A DNA stretch of 64,000 bases from Callaeas wilsoni (lineage: Eukaryota; Chordata; Aves; Passeriformes; Callaeidae). Shown here piece by piece: positions 11,701 through 26,700 of the stretch (within the stretch, counting starts at the first letter, position 1; each line of letters begins with the position of its first letter). Both the position numbers and the translations under genes were made by a program. The DNA is taken from positions 85,513 through 149,512 of the forward strand of contig VWPU01005320.1 in assembly GCA_013398955.1 (NCBI GenBank), given 5' to 3'. A model generated the notes under the pieces. The model was not told the origin of the DNA, searched no databases, and worked only from the letters and a program-made list of their open reading frames with translations.

Positions 11701-14700
11701 CAAATGAAAAATATCTTGCTCTAAATAAAGTGCTCATCCATCTTAAGTAGTGGTGTTGCTGTAGACAGGTTGCTGTGATTACTGTTAGTCATATGCCTTG
11801 CCTCCATCATGGCTTTTGAAGAGCATCATGCTATTTGGGGCCAGGCCTAGTGGTTTGAATCCTAGGAGTGATTCAAAAGTGCAATGACACCATATATTCC
11901 CATTTCCCCAGCACAACCGTGTTTTTGATTGAAACTGCAATGCTATTTTTCATAATCTTCCTATCAGTCTTCCAACATGAGCTATTTTTAAAACCACACA
12001 TGCTGAAATCAGCAGTTAAACTAGATCATAACAAGGCTCCACAAAGCCCTTGTGTCTGATGCTGCCCTACACTGGTTGACACCCGGGAAGCTGCAACAAC
12101 AGGCCAAGCCAACTCCAGCACAACCCCCGAGATCTAACATGCCCCTGCAGTCTCAGTGGACTTACTGGATTTTATCAGCAGTTTTCTACATCTAAACAGT
12201 CCATGTTTATTTTCTTCTGTTTTATTTTTATTAGAACAAGCAGATGAGACTAATTTACAAACACTAAACTCATGGTCTCAAGTTCTCTCCTGAACAAGCT
12301 GACTAGAAGCTTTTCCCTGTAAAATTCTCTAGTTTAATGTGCAGCTGTCTCAAAGACTTGCATTGCGTGTGTAGAGCTAAATAGAAGAATCTCATGTAGG
12401 GTGAGCCAGTCGAATATATGATTTATAATCACCAAATTTGGTCCTACCCTGCAATGCCGTGTTCCTTCAGGGAGTGAGAGTTACACAGCACGGTTAGGAA
12501 AAACTCATCCACACAAAGCAGACGGAGCGCTGCCTAACGGAGCGCATCCTGTAACGCAAACGTGCCCGGCGCTGGGCAGAGCCATTCTTAAAGCTGCCGC
12601 AGGAAAATAAGGAATGGAGGAATGAAGGAATGAAGGAATAAAGGAATAAAGGAATAAAGGAACGAAGGAATAAAGGAATAAAGGAATAAAGGAATGAAGG
12701 AATGAAGGAATGGAGGAATGGAGGAATGGAGGAATGGAGGAATGGAGGAATGGAGGAATGAAGGAATGAAGGAATGAAGGAATGAAGGAATGAAGGAATG
12801 AAGGAATGAAGGAATGAAGGANAAGGAATGAAGGAATGAAGGAATGAAGGAATAAAGGAATGAAGGAATGAAGGGTCGCGGGAGAGGCGGAGCGCAGCCC
12901 GCGCCGGGCCAACGCGCTGCGCAACAGCGCCACCGCGCGGGCAAACGCCGCCCGACGGGGCACCGCCACTGCAGGGAAAGCCGGGCTTTCGGGGTCCGAA
13001 ACACTCGGAGTTTATGGTGGAAAATAATAATAGACGATTGATTTTTTTTATTTTTTTTTAATTGAACTGTCCATTCGAACCAAGCTTGGAATCAAAATCA
13101 ACGAACCAGCAAGCCAACCTAATCCCAACCTTCGTGGAGCTGACGGGGGAAAGCAAGTGTTTATGGCTTGGGAAAAAAGAGTAACCAAAACAGATCTCTT
13201 AAGGGCTCAGTACTAGGTTTTCACTCTGGAAACACATCTTCGGATTGCAAATGGCATTTCTCTTGCAACAAAGGTGATTCGAAACACAAAGCAGCCCTAC
13301 AGCTAAGAAAAGAGTTTTCCAAAAATACAAATTAATGTTGATGTTTGCTGCACAGAGAAAAACCCTGATATACTGAAGTTGTCAAACTCCTTTTGACGTC
13401 AGAGGAACCAGGATTCAATTATAAAGCTTTTAAACACAAATGATGAATCTGGCTCTCACGAGACATTTTAAAGGTGGAAGAGAAAGGCAGGGGCTGATAT
13501 TTACAGTTGCAGTAAGGAGTACTTCTGAAAATCAGGCCAATTATGATCACTGAAATTTGGGCTTCCAAACTTGGAAAACGCTTGCAAAACACAAATGTGG
13601 AAGATGCTGCCCTGTGATCTAAACTGCCACTTCCAGACTCTCAATACAAGAGTAACAGGTCTGAATCTCCTTTTACAATCTTTAACTTAAAACTGCACAA
13701 ATAAAAGATGATTAACACAGAGCCGTAGTGCTCTGGGACAACGGAACCCAATGCACTTGCAGCTACCAAGTTTGCATTAACACCATCTATTCTGCCTCCT
13801 GAAATATGGATACCTGACATCTCCACAGCTGTAAAAGTTTACCCAACTATCACATTTAACTTTGAAAGATCGCTGATTCCAATGCATGAACCAGAAAATC
13901 TTGGTAAGAATTGCAGATACAGAAGAGACAAGGATATTGAGCAATGTTTGAAGGTTACAGTGGACATCTGAAATCACAGCCCTCTTCTTCCCCTAAGGTA
14001 ATCCTTTATGAGAGACTGTGATAAGGAAAAAGCATTGAAGTCATGATGATGCTCCATTGCAAATAGGAATACTCTGCAAGTGAGAAACATTTTTCAGCCC
14101 AGTATCACCCACTACTCTATCAGTGGGAATTAATTGAGCCTGAGAAGAGCCTTGTGAGGTAGAAAATTATGGTCCTCCTTACAAGATGGAGAAAGAAGGC
14201 ACAAGGCAAGGATATGTTTGGTCATTTATCACAGCAATATAGGCAAAAGTTCATGATGGCAATAGCACTCCCTAGGAAAGGGAGAACAGAAAGTCCTGGT
14301 GCACTGTAAGGAAGAAAAATGAGCCTCCTGCAAAGTGAAGAATGTTGAAGAGTTCATAGACCATTCACAGAGGGAAACAAAACAAGAACACATGAGTCCG
14401 AAGTCTTCCTGAAGAAGAAAGGAGGAAATACTCATGAGGAAAGTAAGGCATTCAACAGTTAGTGCAAGACGGCAGAGGTTAGAAGCAGTCTCTAATTTTC
14501 CACACAGTGGTAGTATTCGCATGCCTCCATGCACTCAAAGCCATCGTCTCTTTGCCAGTGATGCAGCCACTTTAGACTACCAATAGAAAGAAATTCGTTG
14601 ACCAGGTGAAGAGGTGAAGTTTAAGTAGGAGTACCTCATTCAACCATTATTTTGCTACAAAGAAGACTGTACTACCATCATTTCAACAACAGGCAATAAT

Positions 14701-17700
14701 AAATAGCAGCAAAAACTAGTAAGTGCCTTCACCTACTTGTGCTATTCCAGCAATAAAGGCATTAAAGCAGGTCGAAACACGCATTTTTTGGGGTGCAATC
14801 ATGAAGCATCCTTCCTGCTGATCGTAGCCAAGCAGGACGTACAGATGGCGCTTGACTGTGTTGAAAGCTTTGGCGCTGCTGATGTCCGACTCTGCGCTGC
14901 TCTCATCCTTTGCCATGAACTTCATGAGCACTGTAATGAGCTGGTGGACAGTCTGGTGGTCAATCCCAGCATCCTCTGGCAGCAGGTCTTTTATTGTATT
15001 ATCATTCTCTGGGGAAGGTTGTCCTATGGGCACAAGAGACACTGCTATCAGACACCGGAGAACACTGTGTAAACCCTGTAAATCAAAGTAACAGGGTACA
15101 GAACACACCAGAATCTTTTTCCAAAGTTCACTGCTCCATTTCTGCCCAAATACACACAGTGAAGCTGCAGGAGACAGACGTGCATTTCTGAGGACATCGT
15201 TCCTCTGCTGCCTCAGGCCCAACAGCACAAAACACCTACTGTGTACACTCAACTCCATTTCTCAGCTTTCCCACATTTAGTGGAGCACCTTATTTCCCAT
15301 CCCAGTGCATTTCTGCCAAATTGAACATTATTATTCTTCCACATCCATCAAATCCCACTGCCACCAAATTCTCGTCTGGTATGGTTATCAGTCTTTCTTC
15401 AGTAAACATTAGTGGACATCAGTTTTTGCCAGTGGAAAATGTACAAAATGGCAAAGGTAGAAAATATAAAAAATTGTACCAAATAACGATTTAACAAAGA
15501 ATGAAGACTTCCCCTATTAGCACTGAATCTGTATTTGTCTTACATAACTTGTATTATTACAAGTAACTTGTAAATAAATAGTATTATTTTAATATTCTAA
15601 TTTACCCATATTCTCAACATGATATGCTATTCTGACAAGGGACTCCTTTGCTGGTACAACTGCATCTGTCTTAGGTTCTTCACAAAAAAAACCTGCAATG
15701 TCTGTAATTTTTAAAAATAATTTTAAAGTATGTTGCACTTGTATTGGCAGGTAAACAAAGGTTTGTTTGGCTGTTTTGCAAAACATTTGAGATGGTTGTC
15801 ATAGCTATGACAGGTGAAAATTAAAACTATGCAGGGGGTAGGAATTTTCAGATCCACTTCTATTAAGAATAACTTTCCTTTATTGGTCTTGTTTGGGTTA
15901 GAAGAAATAATGAACTTCCTGCTATACAATATTTTTTGTTCCAGACAGTTTTCACTGGGATTTTTTTACTTAAAAACCCTCCTTCAAAATGAAAATTCTC
16001 TACCCAAGCTTTTGCTGGACCAAGATTTACAGATACAAAAAGAAAACAATGAATTCTGAAATAATTAGAATCAGAAATAAAGCAAAAACCATTTTCAGAA
16101 GCACATTAAAATGTACACTGAAAATAATCTTAGCTTCATGGACATAAACTGAGAAATAATCTTATATTCTTATATAATATTACATCCAGGTTAAAATTTT
16201 CCATGGAATTATATCATAAAGACACAATTTTCATAAGGATGACATTCGACTTTTCTATTCAGCCCTATTTATTTTCATCTCTGTAACACATTGTGAGATT
16301 TTCAATAAAACAAAGAAAGAGATAAGATGAAATGAGTGAAAGGATCACTGGGCTCTAAATAAATCCTGGTTCTCCAAATAGAACTCAAAGAGTAATTAGT
16401 GTGAAAAGATTAAACCATTTTATTTTCACTTGCTGAACAATATAATTTAGAAGCTCAGTGATAAAATGTTTGATTTTGACTGTGTTTCGTAATTCTAACA
16501 CTAGATAACAGATACTTCTCAGGACTTTTACTGACATTTTACTTTTCCAGAAATATTACTATAGTTTCTGATGCATTAAAGATCTCATTTCTCATACTTT
16601 ACCCTCATGGAAAACTATAAAGCAGGATAGAGTGAACAGAGCTTCACTCTGATTTGTTTGTCATAGCTCTACCAAGTACCAAGTCTATGGAATGTCAGTC
16701 ACATTGTTTTTATTTCTGATGTAGGAACCTGCAAAAAGCCAGCAATGGAGAACTACTTGTTTAAACTACAAAAACTGTACAATCCAGTTGAGTCAATAGA
16801 TCTTCAGAGTCTGGAAAATTTCTTCTGCTGTCTGGAATGAGTCTTAGGTTATATCAAGCCTGAACTAAACATTCATTTCATCAACACCAGATACAGGGTA
16901 TCCTGTTATTATCACATGAGGCTGTTTAAATCCAAGCTAAGAATGCAAAACCAAGAGAGCTGTGTCTTTACAGTGGCTAAGGTAACTTTTATCCCTTAAA
17001 ATTCACGTGCATTTGTATGTGCCTATACAAGGTATATAGATACACACACATATCCTCCCCATTCCTCATCAAAACCTTCTCACATCACCAAACACAGACA
17101 GCCACACAGACATGTAACATACAGCCACCATGCCTGAATTCAGTCTAGCCTTACCTCCAAAGATTCGTATCTTTATTCATGAGCCCCTTATATCAGACCC
17201 CTTTACCTTCAAATTACTTTAAGGTATATCACAATGTAACATAAAACATCAGATCAGAATTACATCATGCTTCATCATCCCGACTGTGATCCCTATCAAT
17301 GAAACTCTCTCACTGACTATCCAGGATACTGAAGAGGACATAGGAACAAATACATGATCCTGGTGTTTAATCCATACAGAATGCACACTGAATTCAGCTT
17401 GCATTTGGACTGTGCAAGGATGCCTGTTTTAGATCTAGAAAGAACAGATGAGCATGAAAACTGGTTCATTCAAGTGCTATGTATAAAATACATGTTTTTC
17501 TACAACAGATGTACATCCTCCATTTAGGAGTCAGTCAGTTCCTTAGCTGAATCAGATATGCTCAGTACTGCCAATGCAGTGTTAAAAACCGAAACAAACC
17601 TCAAAAACATTTTTTTACAAATATTTAAGCTTTTAGGAAGAAATAATAAATATTGGGCAGGAGAAAAGGGACAGTAATTAGTCTTCTAGTTCCCAAATCA

Positions 17701-20700
17701 TCTCTGATATTCTGAATCATATTATTAGAGTTTTCTTGAGATCAGTAGTTACTAGCTACGTGAAATGTTTTATATACACATTTTCAGTGGAAACTTTTTT
17801 TTAACCTTAGGTGATGAACTACCTGAGCCTGGAAAGTAAAGTGTAGAAATACCAAAATACATCTAATAAAACCACAATGGCTAACAATGCCTACTGTGAG
17901 ACTGACACTTCTAATGCAACAAATTCCTTTAAGTCCAGTATTTAGCAGGTGGTTGGTGCCATTAAATGAAGAACAATCATCCACTGACATACCTGTTTAT
18001 TGCATCATTATGTCACTTGTTCCTTCTTGTGACAACCCACACGTATGTTCTGTAAGGAACTGGTTGATTAACAGCTCTCCCTGGGCTAGCACAGCAGGGC
18101 TAGATCCTGCTAATTCAGAAACTTCCCTACTTCATTTCGCAGCTTAGTCAGCTCCCACAGTGACAAGGTATCTTCCTTTCAGCTGATCATCGAATAAGCT
18201 GGTATGTTTTGATTATGAATTTGCATCTGTTGGAAGTATTCCAAGTCTTGAAGAGGGAGCATTAAAAGGTCTGAATCTGACATCTTTTCACTTCCAAATT
18301 ATCAGTCTACACAGCACTCAGAGCAATAACTGTCAGTAGCCACGATTATTGAGGGATTACCTGGATCCTGCTGTGTTACCTATTTTACAGACACCTGACA
18401 GAAGGGTGGCATCTTCACAAAATGTCAGTAAACACAAAATAAGGGACTTGAGATATCTATTAGCATGCAGAGGAGACAAGTGTAATATACAGTACTGATA
18501 GGCAAAAGCATTCTGTCTGCTGTCTTTAAAACCTGAAGGACAAAGATCAGACTCAGAACAGGTGACCCATGGGGCCAGACTAGCAAATATTTATTTGTGG
18601 GCAATCAAACACAGGAGGGTGAGGCACTGCTGGCATAGCTGACTGACTCTGAATAACCTGCTCCAAATTCCAAAGTATTATTTACAACTGGAGGCAGCTT
18701 TCAGTGCAGATTGAGAGCAAAGCTTCAATTTACACTTTTTGGAACCATGCTGAGATGTGATTCACTCTGCCATTTAGACGACTTCCATCTTGTGTAAGTT
18801 TATCTCATGAGTCAGCAAGAAAGTCAGAGCTAGAGCCTTCCTTTTCCTGTTCCATCAAAACACACCTCCCTTGTCACACCCACCTGGTGTTTGCTCTGGT
18901 GTTCCTCCAAGTGCTGGTGCAGACTGCTCATGTCTGGTCAAGCTCACAGCTTTAATAAAAAACAAGAGCAACTCTGTTTAATAAGGCAGCACTGACATCT
19001 TACACTTAGCATATATTCAGTGCCAGCACATTTATGTTCATTTACTCATGCACTGTTGTCAGGCAGTGAGTGTAACTGCTTGGAACATGTCACTTGTGTG
19101 CCCTACAGATTTTGTGCACCATGTTCTATAACCCTAATTTTCTCCATCGTTTAATTTTGCTGGTACAAGAGTCAGCACACAGGAGTCCCTGTGCAGCATC
19201 AGTAATTGGTCATGAAGGATTACCTAAGAATCCCAAAATATTCCAGGGGATTGTGTTGGAAAGAAAATTATCTTTTAAGTTAATAGTTCACTAGCACCCA
19301 GGTTTGAAAGTTTTATCAGTTCCTATTATATGGGTAAGAGCAATGTGAGAGGTCAAATTTGAATATAAAGACTAATCTGTGTATGCAAAATTCTCTAAAT
19401 TAGAATGGCCAACATTTATTTCTGCTTGGAAAGGTATCTGCATGGCACTCCATACAATCCTATGGTTTTCCAGCACCTATGGCCTCCTGTAGAAGCCAGC
19501 AGGAAGGATGTGTTGCATGGACATTGTTTCCTTAACAATGGAATTCTGAATATATTCAAAACTTCATTTGAGACATTAACAGCTATTTTTAAGATGTCCA
19601 GCATATGCCACATGCACTAATTAATAAGCATAATTAATAAATAAATTAGTAACGGAGGAATTTTTCTGTAAAAACTGTATCTATTTAAGACAAAACTACT
19701 GCATATTAACTGCAAATAAAAATTAAGATCTAGAAAATACAAACTAGTCTTGGAGCATTTTATTCTGGCATTTTAAACAGACACATCTAGACACGATGTC
19801 CATGTTCTTTGTCAAACTCACTAACTTGTCATTATCTGAGTAATGCCTAAAGCAGTCAGAAACCTAAATTTGCCAATCGGATAAATATTGACAACTCCAA
19901 TGTGTACCCATCAACGGGATATGGTCCTAGGGGAGAGGATACAGGTGTGTCACAAAAACATAAACAGATACTCAACGAATTTTGGTGGTTAAGGTTTCTG
20001 GAAGGGAGAGCGCTCTCTTGGACTCGGCGGGTCCCTTCACGCTGTCCCTCAGGGAGCGCACGCTCTTCTGACGGTTACGTGCGAAACGAGCCCTCTTGAT
20101 CTTCCACATTGCCGCATCACTGAGGTTGGCCACATTTGTCCGGACAGCAGTGATAGCTTTGCAAATGCAATGGACCAAGTTAGGATTCATTCCACAGCAT
20201 GGGGAGGCCCTGCTGCTGCCAAGTGCCAAATGCAACTGGGCCCCAGGTCCCACTCAAGCCAACAAAGTTTCAAATGGGCCCACGGGGTCCGTCTGCAAGG
20301 TACTCATTTGCATGCTCTCATTCTGAAAACCATAAAATCCTGAAAGGCACAACTATGCTAAAAATTATGCTGTTACTTGGTCAAAAACAGATTCTTGAAA
20401 GCAGAAACTGAATTTCAGGCTAAGAGAATATGAGGTGCCTCCTTCTTAAAAGGGCAGAAACCACACAAACTCATACCTAACCACGGCCTCACTAGTTAGT
20501 TAGTTTTGCCTCACTAACTCCTGTTCTGCCTACATCTACCGTCCTGATTTGGAACTCAAAAAACTCATGAGTGTTGATTATGGAGTTACAGTGGTGTTAT
20601 CAGCAGTATCACTGCATGTCTTAATGGGATCACCAATACTTTTCCATACTCATATCTAGAGTGCACTGAAACCCTTTGAGTTTAATCACCTGAGTGACTG

Positions 20701-23700
20701 AAGTCGGTGAGCCCATCCCATCACCCATGTCTTTGAAATGGCAAAGAGAAAGGTTAAAAAGAAATCTGAAAATTATCTTCTGCTTATTTTAAATCACTCC
20801 AAAATACTCCTATTTAAAGATACTGCCCTACATTTGCAGCCAGAGGTGTTAGAAACTAGTGTCAAGATTCCCTCCTCAGAGCACAGAGGCAGTTCCCAGC
20901 ATCGGGTCAAGCTACTCACATATGGAGAAGAAAATGCCTTTGCAGTTCCACCCCTCTCCTGTGCAGCAGTAGCAGCACCTAGACTTTTTTTAGGCACTGG
21001 GCTCCACACAAAAGTAGAAGGAAGCATTAGGCTGCTGAGGGAATACACATTGTTCAAACAGCTGTTCCCATCTCCTTCAGGAAAATCAGATGGAAATAGA
21101 TCTGACTCATGGGCCACCACTCGGGTTAGGAAGTTTTCAATTATTCAGCATTCTAAAAAATTATGCATGAATTAATTTTTAGTCCCTCCCTAGTGAAAGG
21201 AAGGAGATTTGGTTTCTCATCAAGAAACCAAGTATGAACAGGACAAACATTTAAAAACATTTGTCACCTCAAGAACTGAGCACTGGCCCTAGGAGTCCAT
21301 GTATCTCTTGTGCTGTGCCCTACACATTGCAGTTTTTTTGAGGGTCGAACAGCTCCTAGGACTTCATACAGACCACTATAAGACAGGGCTGGGCAAGATC
21401 TGGGACTTGGAGAACAGCAAACGTGACAGCATTAGAACAGCTATGGTAGAACAAGTGGGTTAATGCAGGTTGCAGGTGACCATAGAACCAGACCACAATT
21501 CAACCAAGGCTGGCAATCACATCCCAGTGAGAGAAAAACATGACACCCAAAGGTGCAACAGAATACAACCTAATCTGTAGTCAGGAAGTAAAAAATGCTC
21601 ACTTCAATTTATTTTATTTTGGCCTGAAAGATTGCTACATTTCAGAGAATTTATACATGTGAGACTCTTACATGCAGCTCAAATTCCAGAAGCTGATAAA
21701 AAGTGATCAGATTGATTTGAATTCTGCTTACTTGTTGGGAAAGGAAATTCCTTGTTGCAGTCCAGATGAAGCTGTGCCTCCAAAGACAGGGTCTCAAAGC
21801 GATTCACAAAGAACTCCCAGCTCAAAGCTGGGATATCTGCTTTTAGAAAATGAAGCAGCAAAAGCTTACTAAGAATTGTGGGCCTATCCTTGACAACTGT
21901 GTCAAACTGGAAATCAAGGCAGAGGCAGAGACCCTATAGAGGGAAACAAAAAAAAACAACACATAACTGAGATATTAAATCTTTTAAGGATTTTTTAAAG
22001 CAAAGAGAGGTCAAAGCTCATAACTTCTCCTGTCAGTTAGTACAGGATCAAGGCTTAGCTCCTTTTTGCTACTAAGTCCTTCAAATCAGAACTAATACTA
22101 CAGATATCAGTAGGAAAGTAAGAGAAGTGAAGAGATAAATAAGTACATATTTTGAATGCTGTATTTTCTACGATCTCGAGTAATACAAAGGTACAGGCAA
22201 AGTTCTTTCCTACTGCATATTTCGTACACAATATCAAAGTACTTTGCTCACACTCCCCATCCAAGAAAAACCTTACATTTAGGTAACTGAATCAAGTCCT
22301 TAATTACAAAAAGAATGAATCATCAAGGCTAGACAAGGGAAGAAAGATTACCTTGTGAAGTGTATCAGAGGCACTTTGCCTCAAAATTCTCCTGTATGTT
22401 ATTCGCACTAGAATTTTGTCTGTAGTGTCAAGACTTAAGTTTGAGAAGGAAGCCCACACATTAAATATGAAAGTGCAGTGTACTGGTCTTATTGAATCTA
22501 AGTTCAGTAACAGTGTCATTGAACTCAAGTTCTCTGGAAACTATTTTGAACAGGTATCAAATGGAATTAAACTAGCACATATTAACAGCTTTTTGTAGGC
22601 AGTAACCCTGAACTCTTTAAAATACATACTCATTCTGTTCTCCAGAGAACTAGAACTGAATTGTTCTGTGAGATTTATTTTTTTTAAATCTTGCTTTTCT
22701 CACTTTCGTATCTGTTTAGACTTAACCACGTGAATCCTGACTGGCAGGCTCTCTCCCATGCTTAAAACTACATGCCTAAGTAAATCTTGAAAAGATCAAG
22801 ACCATGACTGGTTTTGCTCAAATATATTTTCTCACTGTGAGCTCAGCAAGGTCTCATAAGATTTAGAAATATATTTTTTTAATTGAAAAATAACAAATTA
22901 TTTTCAAATAATCAAAAAAACATTTACAGTTTTCTACAACAGCAGTTCAAACACAATAGTAATCCTCTGCAGTCATCAAAGTATTTATGGCTGGACTCAA
23001 TCTTAAAAATTACTTTTTCCACAATTCCAAGTTGAGGGTAGGGCAGTATCATTTCCCTTGGTTATTTTGTGCATATGTCAAGCACCAAGACCAATAATGC
23101 TTGCCTAAAGAGGTATCAGCAGTGACTGTGATACTGTACATCTGAACTCCAGGTGAAAAGCCAGTTTCCCATTGGGATGTATTTTTTCCCATGTAACACA
23201 CCCACCTGTAAAGCTGGCCTCTTTATGGTGTCAAGTAATAGCCCAGCTCTTGTAGCCACTGCTGGGTTGACATCTTCCACAGCAGTCAGGAAACAGCAGA
23301 ATGCATGAGCCAAAGAGTACTTCAGTAGGTGGTTTTTTGTCACAGAGTGAATATCCAAAAATCTGCACAACACAGCCACTTTCTCGACTGTAGTAGCGTG
23401 CACCCAGACAAGAAAAGAGGCAGATTCGTTTAGGCAATCGTTTATGTACTGATTAACACACATTTCCTAGAAATATGCACAGCTGAGAAAGTAACAACAA
23501 AAAATGTCTAGAAAGAGTTGTAACTTTGATTTTTATTATCCAAAATGTCTCCTCCTCTATTTTACGGCACTGTCGTGCCATAGTTTCACACCAAACTATC
23601 TCCACAACGCTCCAAAGCGGCAAAAAGATCATCATCTATTATATGTCTCCCCAGTTACAGCAGAGAAAGCTCTACCTCTTCAGAAAAGAAACAAAGAGAA

Positions 23701-26700
23701 AATAGAGTACATTTCTCAGGCCTACCTGCTTCAAATCTCATCTTCCAGTCTTTACTGTTGAAATTGCTGTTTATGATTGTCCAGAAAATGTCAGCTCCAT
23801 GAGGAAGCGAAAGTGCATGAAGAAGAAGTGGGACTGCCAGGGAAGAAAGCTGAGAGAACTCAGACTTCACAACTCCCCATAAGCTGGCAAGACAAAAGAG
23901 AGCAAGCCTGCTAATAAAGACATTCCCTTGATATCCTTTCTTCTAAATGTAAAGAATTTTCCATGAAAATCTTTATAAGCCATGCTGGACATTTATGTGA
24001 ATACTATGGCGTGGATTGTAGTAAAAACAGAGTAGGAAAACAGAGCTACTTGAAAATCTTCAACTACAGTATTTTTTCTTGAAAATCCAGGTTCAAATAT
24101 TCCTCACTTTGAAAAACTTCAGATTTTGAAAGTTTGCCTAATTCAAGACAACTGCCATGGAACACAATCTGTGCTATGAATTAGGAGTTTCAGCATCACG
24201 AGCTAGACCACGTAAGCCACATGAACTGTCTTGGCACCACAAATCATGTGTGTCCACAAATAACTAAGAAGCTGGGTATTCACATTTGCTGGTATTTAGA
24301 TTCAGGACAGAGTCTCTAGGCTGCTAAAACGCTAAATCTTGGGAGACGCTCAGTGAAATTGATACAGAGCAGCCGTTAAGTGCTGACAAACACATTTTTT
24401 CAAAAGATCATATGCTGATGTTTATTCAGCTAGTTTTCTGCGGAAGTCCCTTTCTCCAAAGAGAATCTTAAAATGCACAGATTTCAATCCAATTCACTCT
24501 AAGTGAACAAACTTCATTTCTCTCAGAAAAATAAGGTGAAATACTTTTGTTCTCTCAGCTTTAATGCTAAGGCCCTATAAACTGTGTGCCTGCCTTCATG
24601 ACATCCTTTTTTTTATTTTGTAGAGTCCAGGAGGATATGTCAGCCTCAGGTAATGGTATAATTGAATATGAGAGACTGACTCATTGCAAAAGAGGTGGTT
24701 CACAAAGGAGTAGCCATGATGAACAATGCAGGGTACCTTGGTTTCATTTACATCTTAATTAGCCCGTGCAATGAACTCTTATACAGGTTTCTTAATCTTT
24801 CTACACTTCCCTACAACTCTTGTTAATTTTCCATAGTAAACTCGCAAATTCTTTGACACTAACAACAAATGTTAGGACAAAACCTGGAGGACCAACAAAG
24901 TACGAAGACAAAATGTGAAATAAAAACCCACCTTGCAATCAGCATGTGATCTTGAATATAGGCAAGAAATTGTGGATGGTCTTTTCTTGCTATATACAGG
25001 CATTCCCCATGAAGACACAGGATCTTCAGACAATTCAGCATGTTAAAAAGAATGTCTGGTTCTTCAAACCTTGACATTTCCTGTGTAAACAGATGTTCTT
25101 CTCTCAACACAATGACACCACTTCACCAACAATATAAACTAAACCAACAAGTAATCCATGTTACCTGCAATATAGTGTATATGAGCTTCAAGGTAACTGG
25201 AAGCTGCTGATAACAAAACTTTCTTTCTGTGTCATTCTTTATCGCTGTTAAAAATGTAAGTTACAGACAGTATTAAAATTCTTTTATCTATGGATTCAAA
25301 ATGAAAGTAAAAAATGTTAGGGTGATGAGAGATAAATTAATTCTAGGCACATTAACCCTGCACTCAGTAAAGTTGGCACAGCATGGAATGCAGCATGTAA
25401 TGTTTTTGCTACTTTATATGTTCAAAAAGCCAAGATTTCTTTTAACACTTTTTTGGGAGACGGTCACACCTGCTATCAACTTATTTACAGTCTATTTAAT
25501 TAATATGTTGAAAGAATTACATGCATGATAAAAAAAATGACTGTGCACTGTCGGACTTGAAAGACTGCTTCAGAAACTTGTATTGTGTATGAGTATGAGC
25601 ATTTCTTTTAAAGTCTGACTGCAATAACCCTTTCAGCCTCTACCTACCAGCATTTTCTGTGGTCTCTGTGTGATTTCCTGGGTTTTCTCCATGCTTTGGT
25701 GCTGATTTGTCTTCCTCTTCTCCTTCAGTTCCTATAATAAACTCAGGTCTAGTATACAGAAGACTATCCTCGAGGTTATCTGTGGGCTCCTTTAAGAATA
25801 TAATAAGTTAAATTCATTTCTTGATGTTATCTACATACATGAGGCCATATCCTGCTGTCTAAGCCACATTTGGTGTGACAAACTGAGCTCAAATGAGGCA
25901 GACTTTGTTTAGTTCCATGTACATTTGTGCACTCAAATCACCTGCACATCTAATATTTTGCATCAGCAAATGTATACTGACAAAAAGAGTGTGTTTCAGA
26001 CATGGATTTAACAGAAACTGTATATCCATATTGGAGCTGAGGTGGATTCAATCAAAGGGCCAATACTTCACCAAGTTTGCCATCCTTGCCCGACAGGAGT
26101 AACAGACAGGAACAGGGTGTTTCCAGCACTACTGCAGAGTTACAGGCTTAGGGGCAGGACCTACCTCAACCACTTTTACAGCGAAAATTGTAAACTCCAG
26201 GCTGGAGTTCCTTCTGCCTGTGGCCAGGAGCTCAGGATTAAAGGTTCCCATTGTGACATTTATATTGTAAATTTTACAGTGAATTCTGGAAGTGCCCCAG
26301 CACCCAAAAGCCTGCACTACTTGCTAATTCTCAGTTGAGATGAGAATCTGTACTGGAGGGGCATGAGATGATTTTTCTAGCACAAGTTATTGAATACCAC
26401 GTGCAAAATATCTACTTCTAGCATACACATCAAATGAAATTCTGAAAATTTGACACATAAAAAGGCATCACTATTCTCTCCACTGAAGAAAAAAACTAAT
26501 AAAAATATCCTACTAACATGCCACAGCAAATGAGCATCAGAATAAATGCAATGGTGCCTTCTTCTCAACTATCAGATGGAACAGTCACATATAATAGACA
26601 TCCAGCTTAAAATAAATTCATCACACTACCACCACCAAAATGCTCCAATTCTTCTGCAAAGCTACAGAAGACTTTAATGATGACTAGTGACTGGAGAGTA

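Larger units (their letters stand above)
11092..14736. other. UNC79 intron with CpG-rich block and octamer array
   Basis: 3.65-kb intron. It holds the 12.5-13.0 kb CpG/repeat block and, near 14400, a strong pyrimidine-tract acceptor-like site (tttcctcctttcttcttcag) with no phase-compatible donor found after it. Confidence 0.7.

Noticed and set aside
12505..13004. Two overlapping minus-strand ORFs of 154 and 138 codons with repeated HSFIPSFL-like residues
   Set aside because: They are translations of the 8-bp tandem array, cross the N, and have no splice context or homology.
14229..14534. 101-codon minus ORF containing an excellent acceptor-like tract near 14400
   Set aside because: No phase-0 donor follows, and the residues match nothing known in UNC79.
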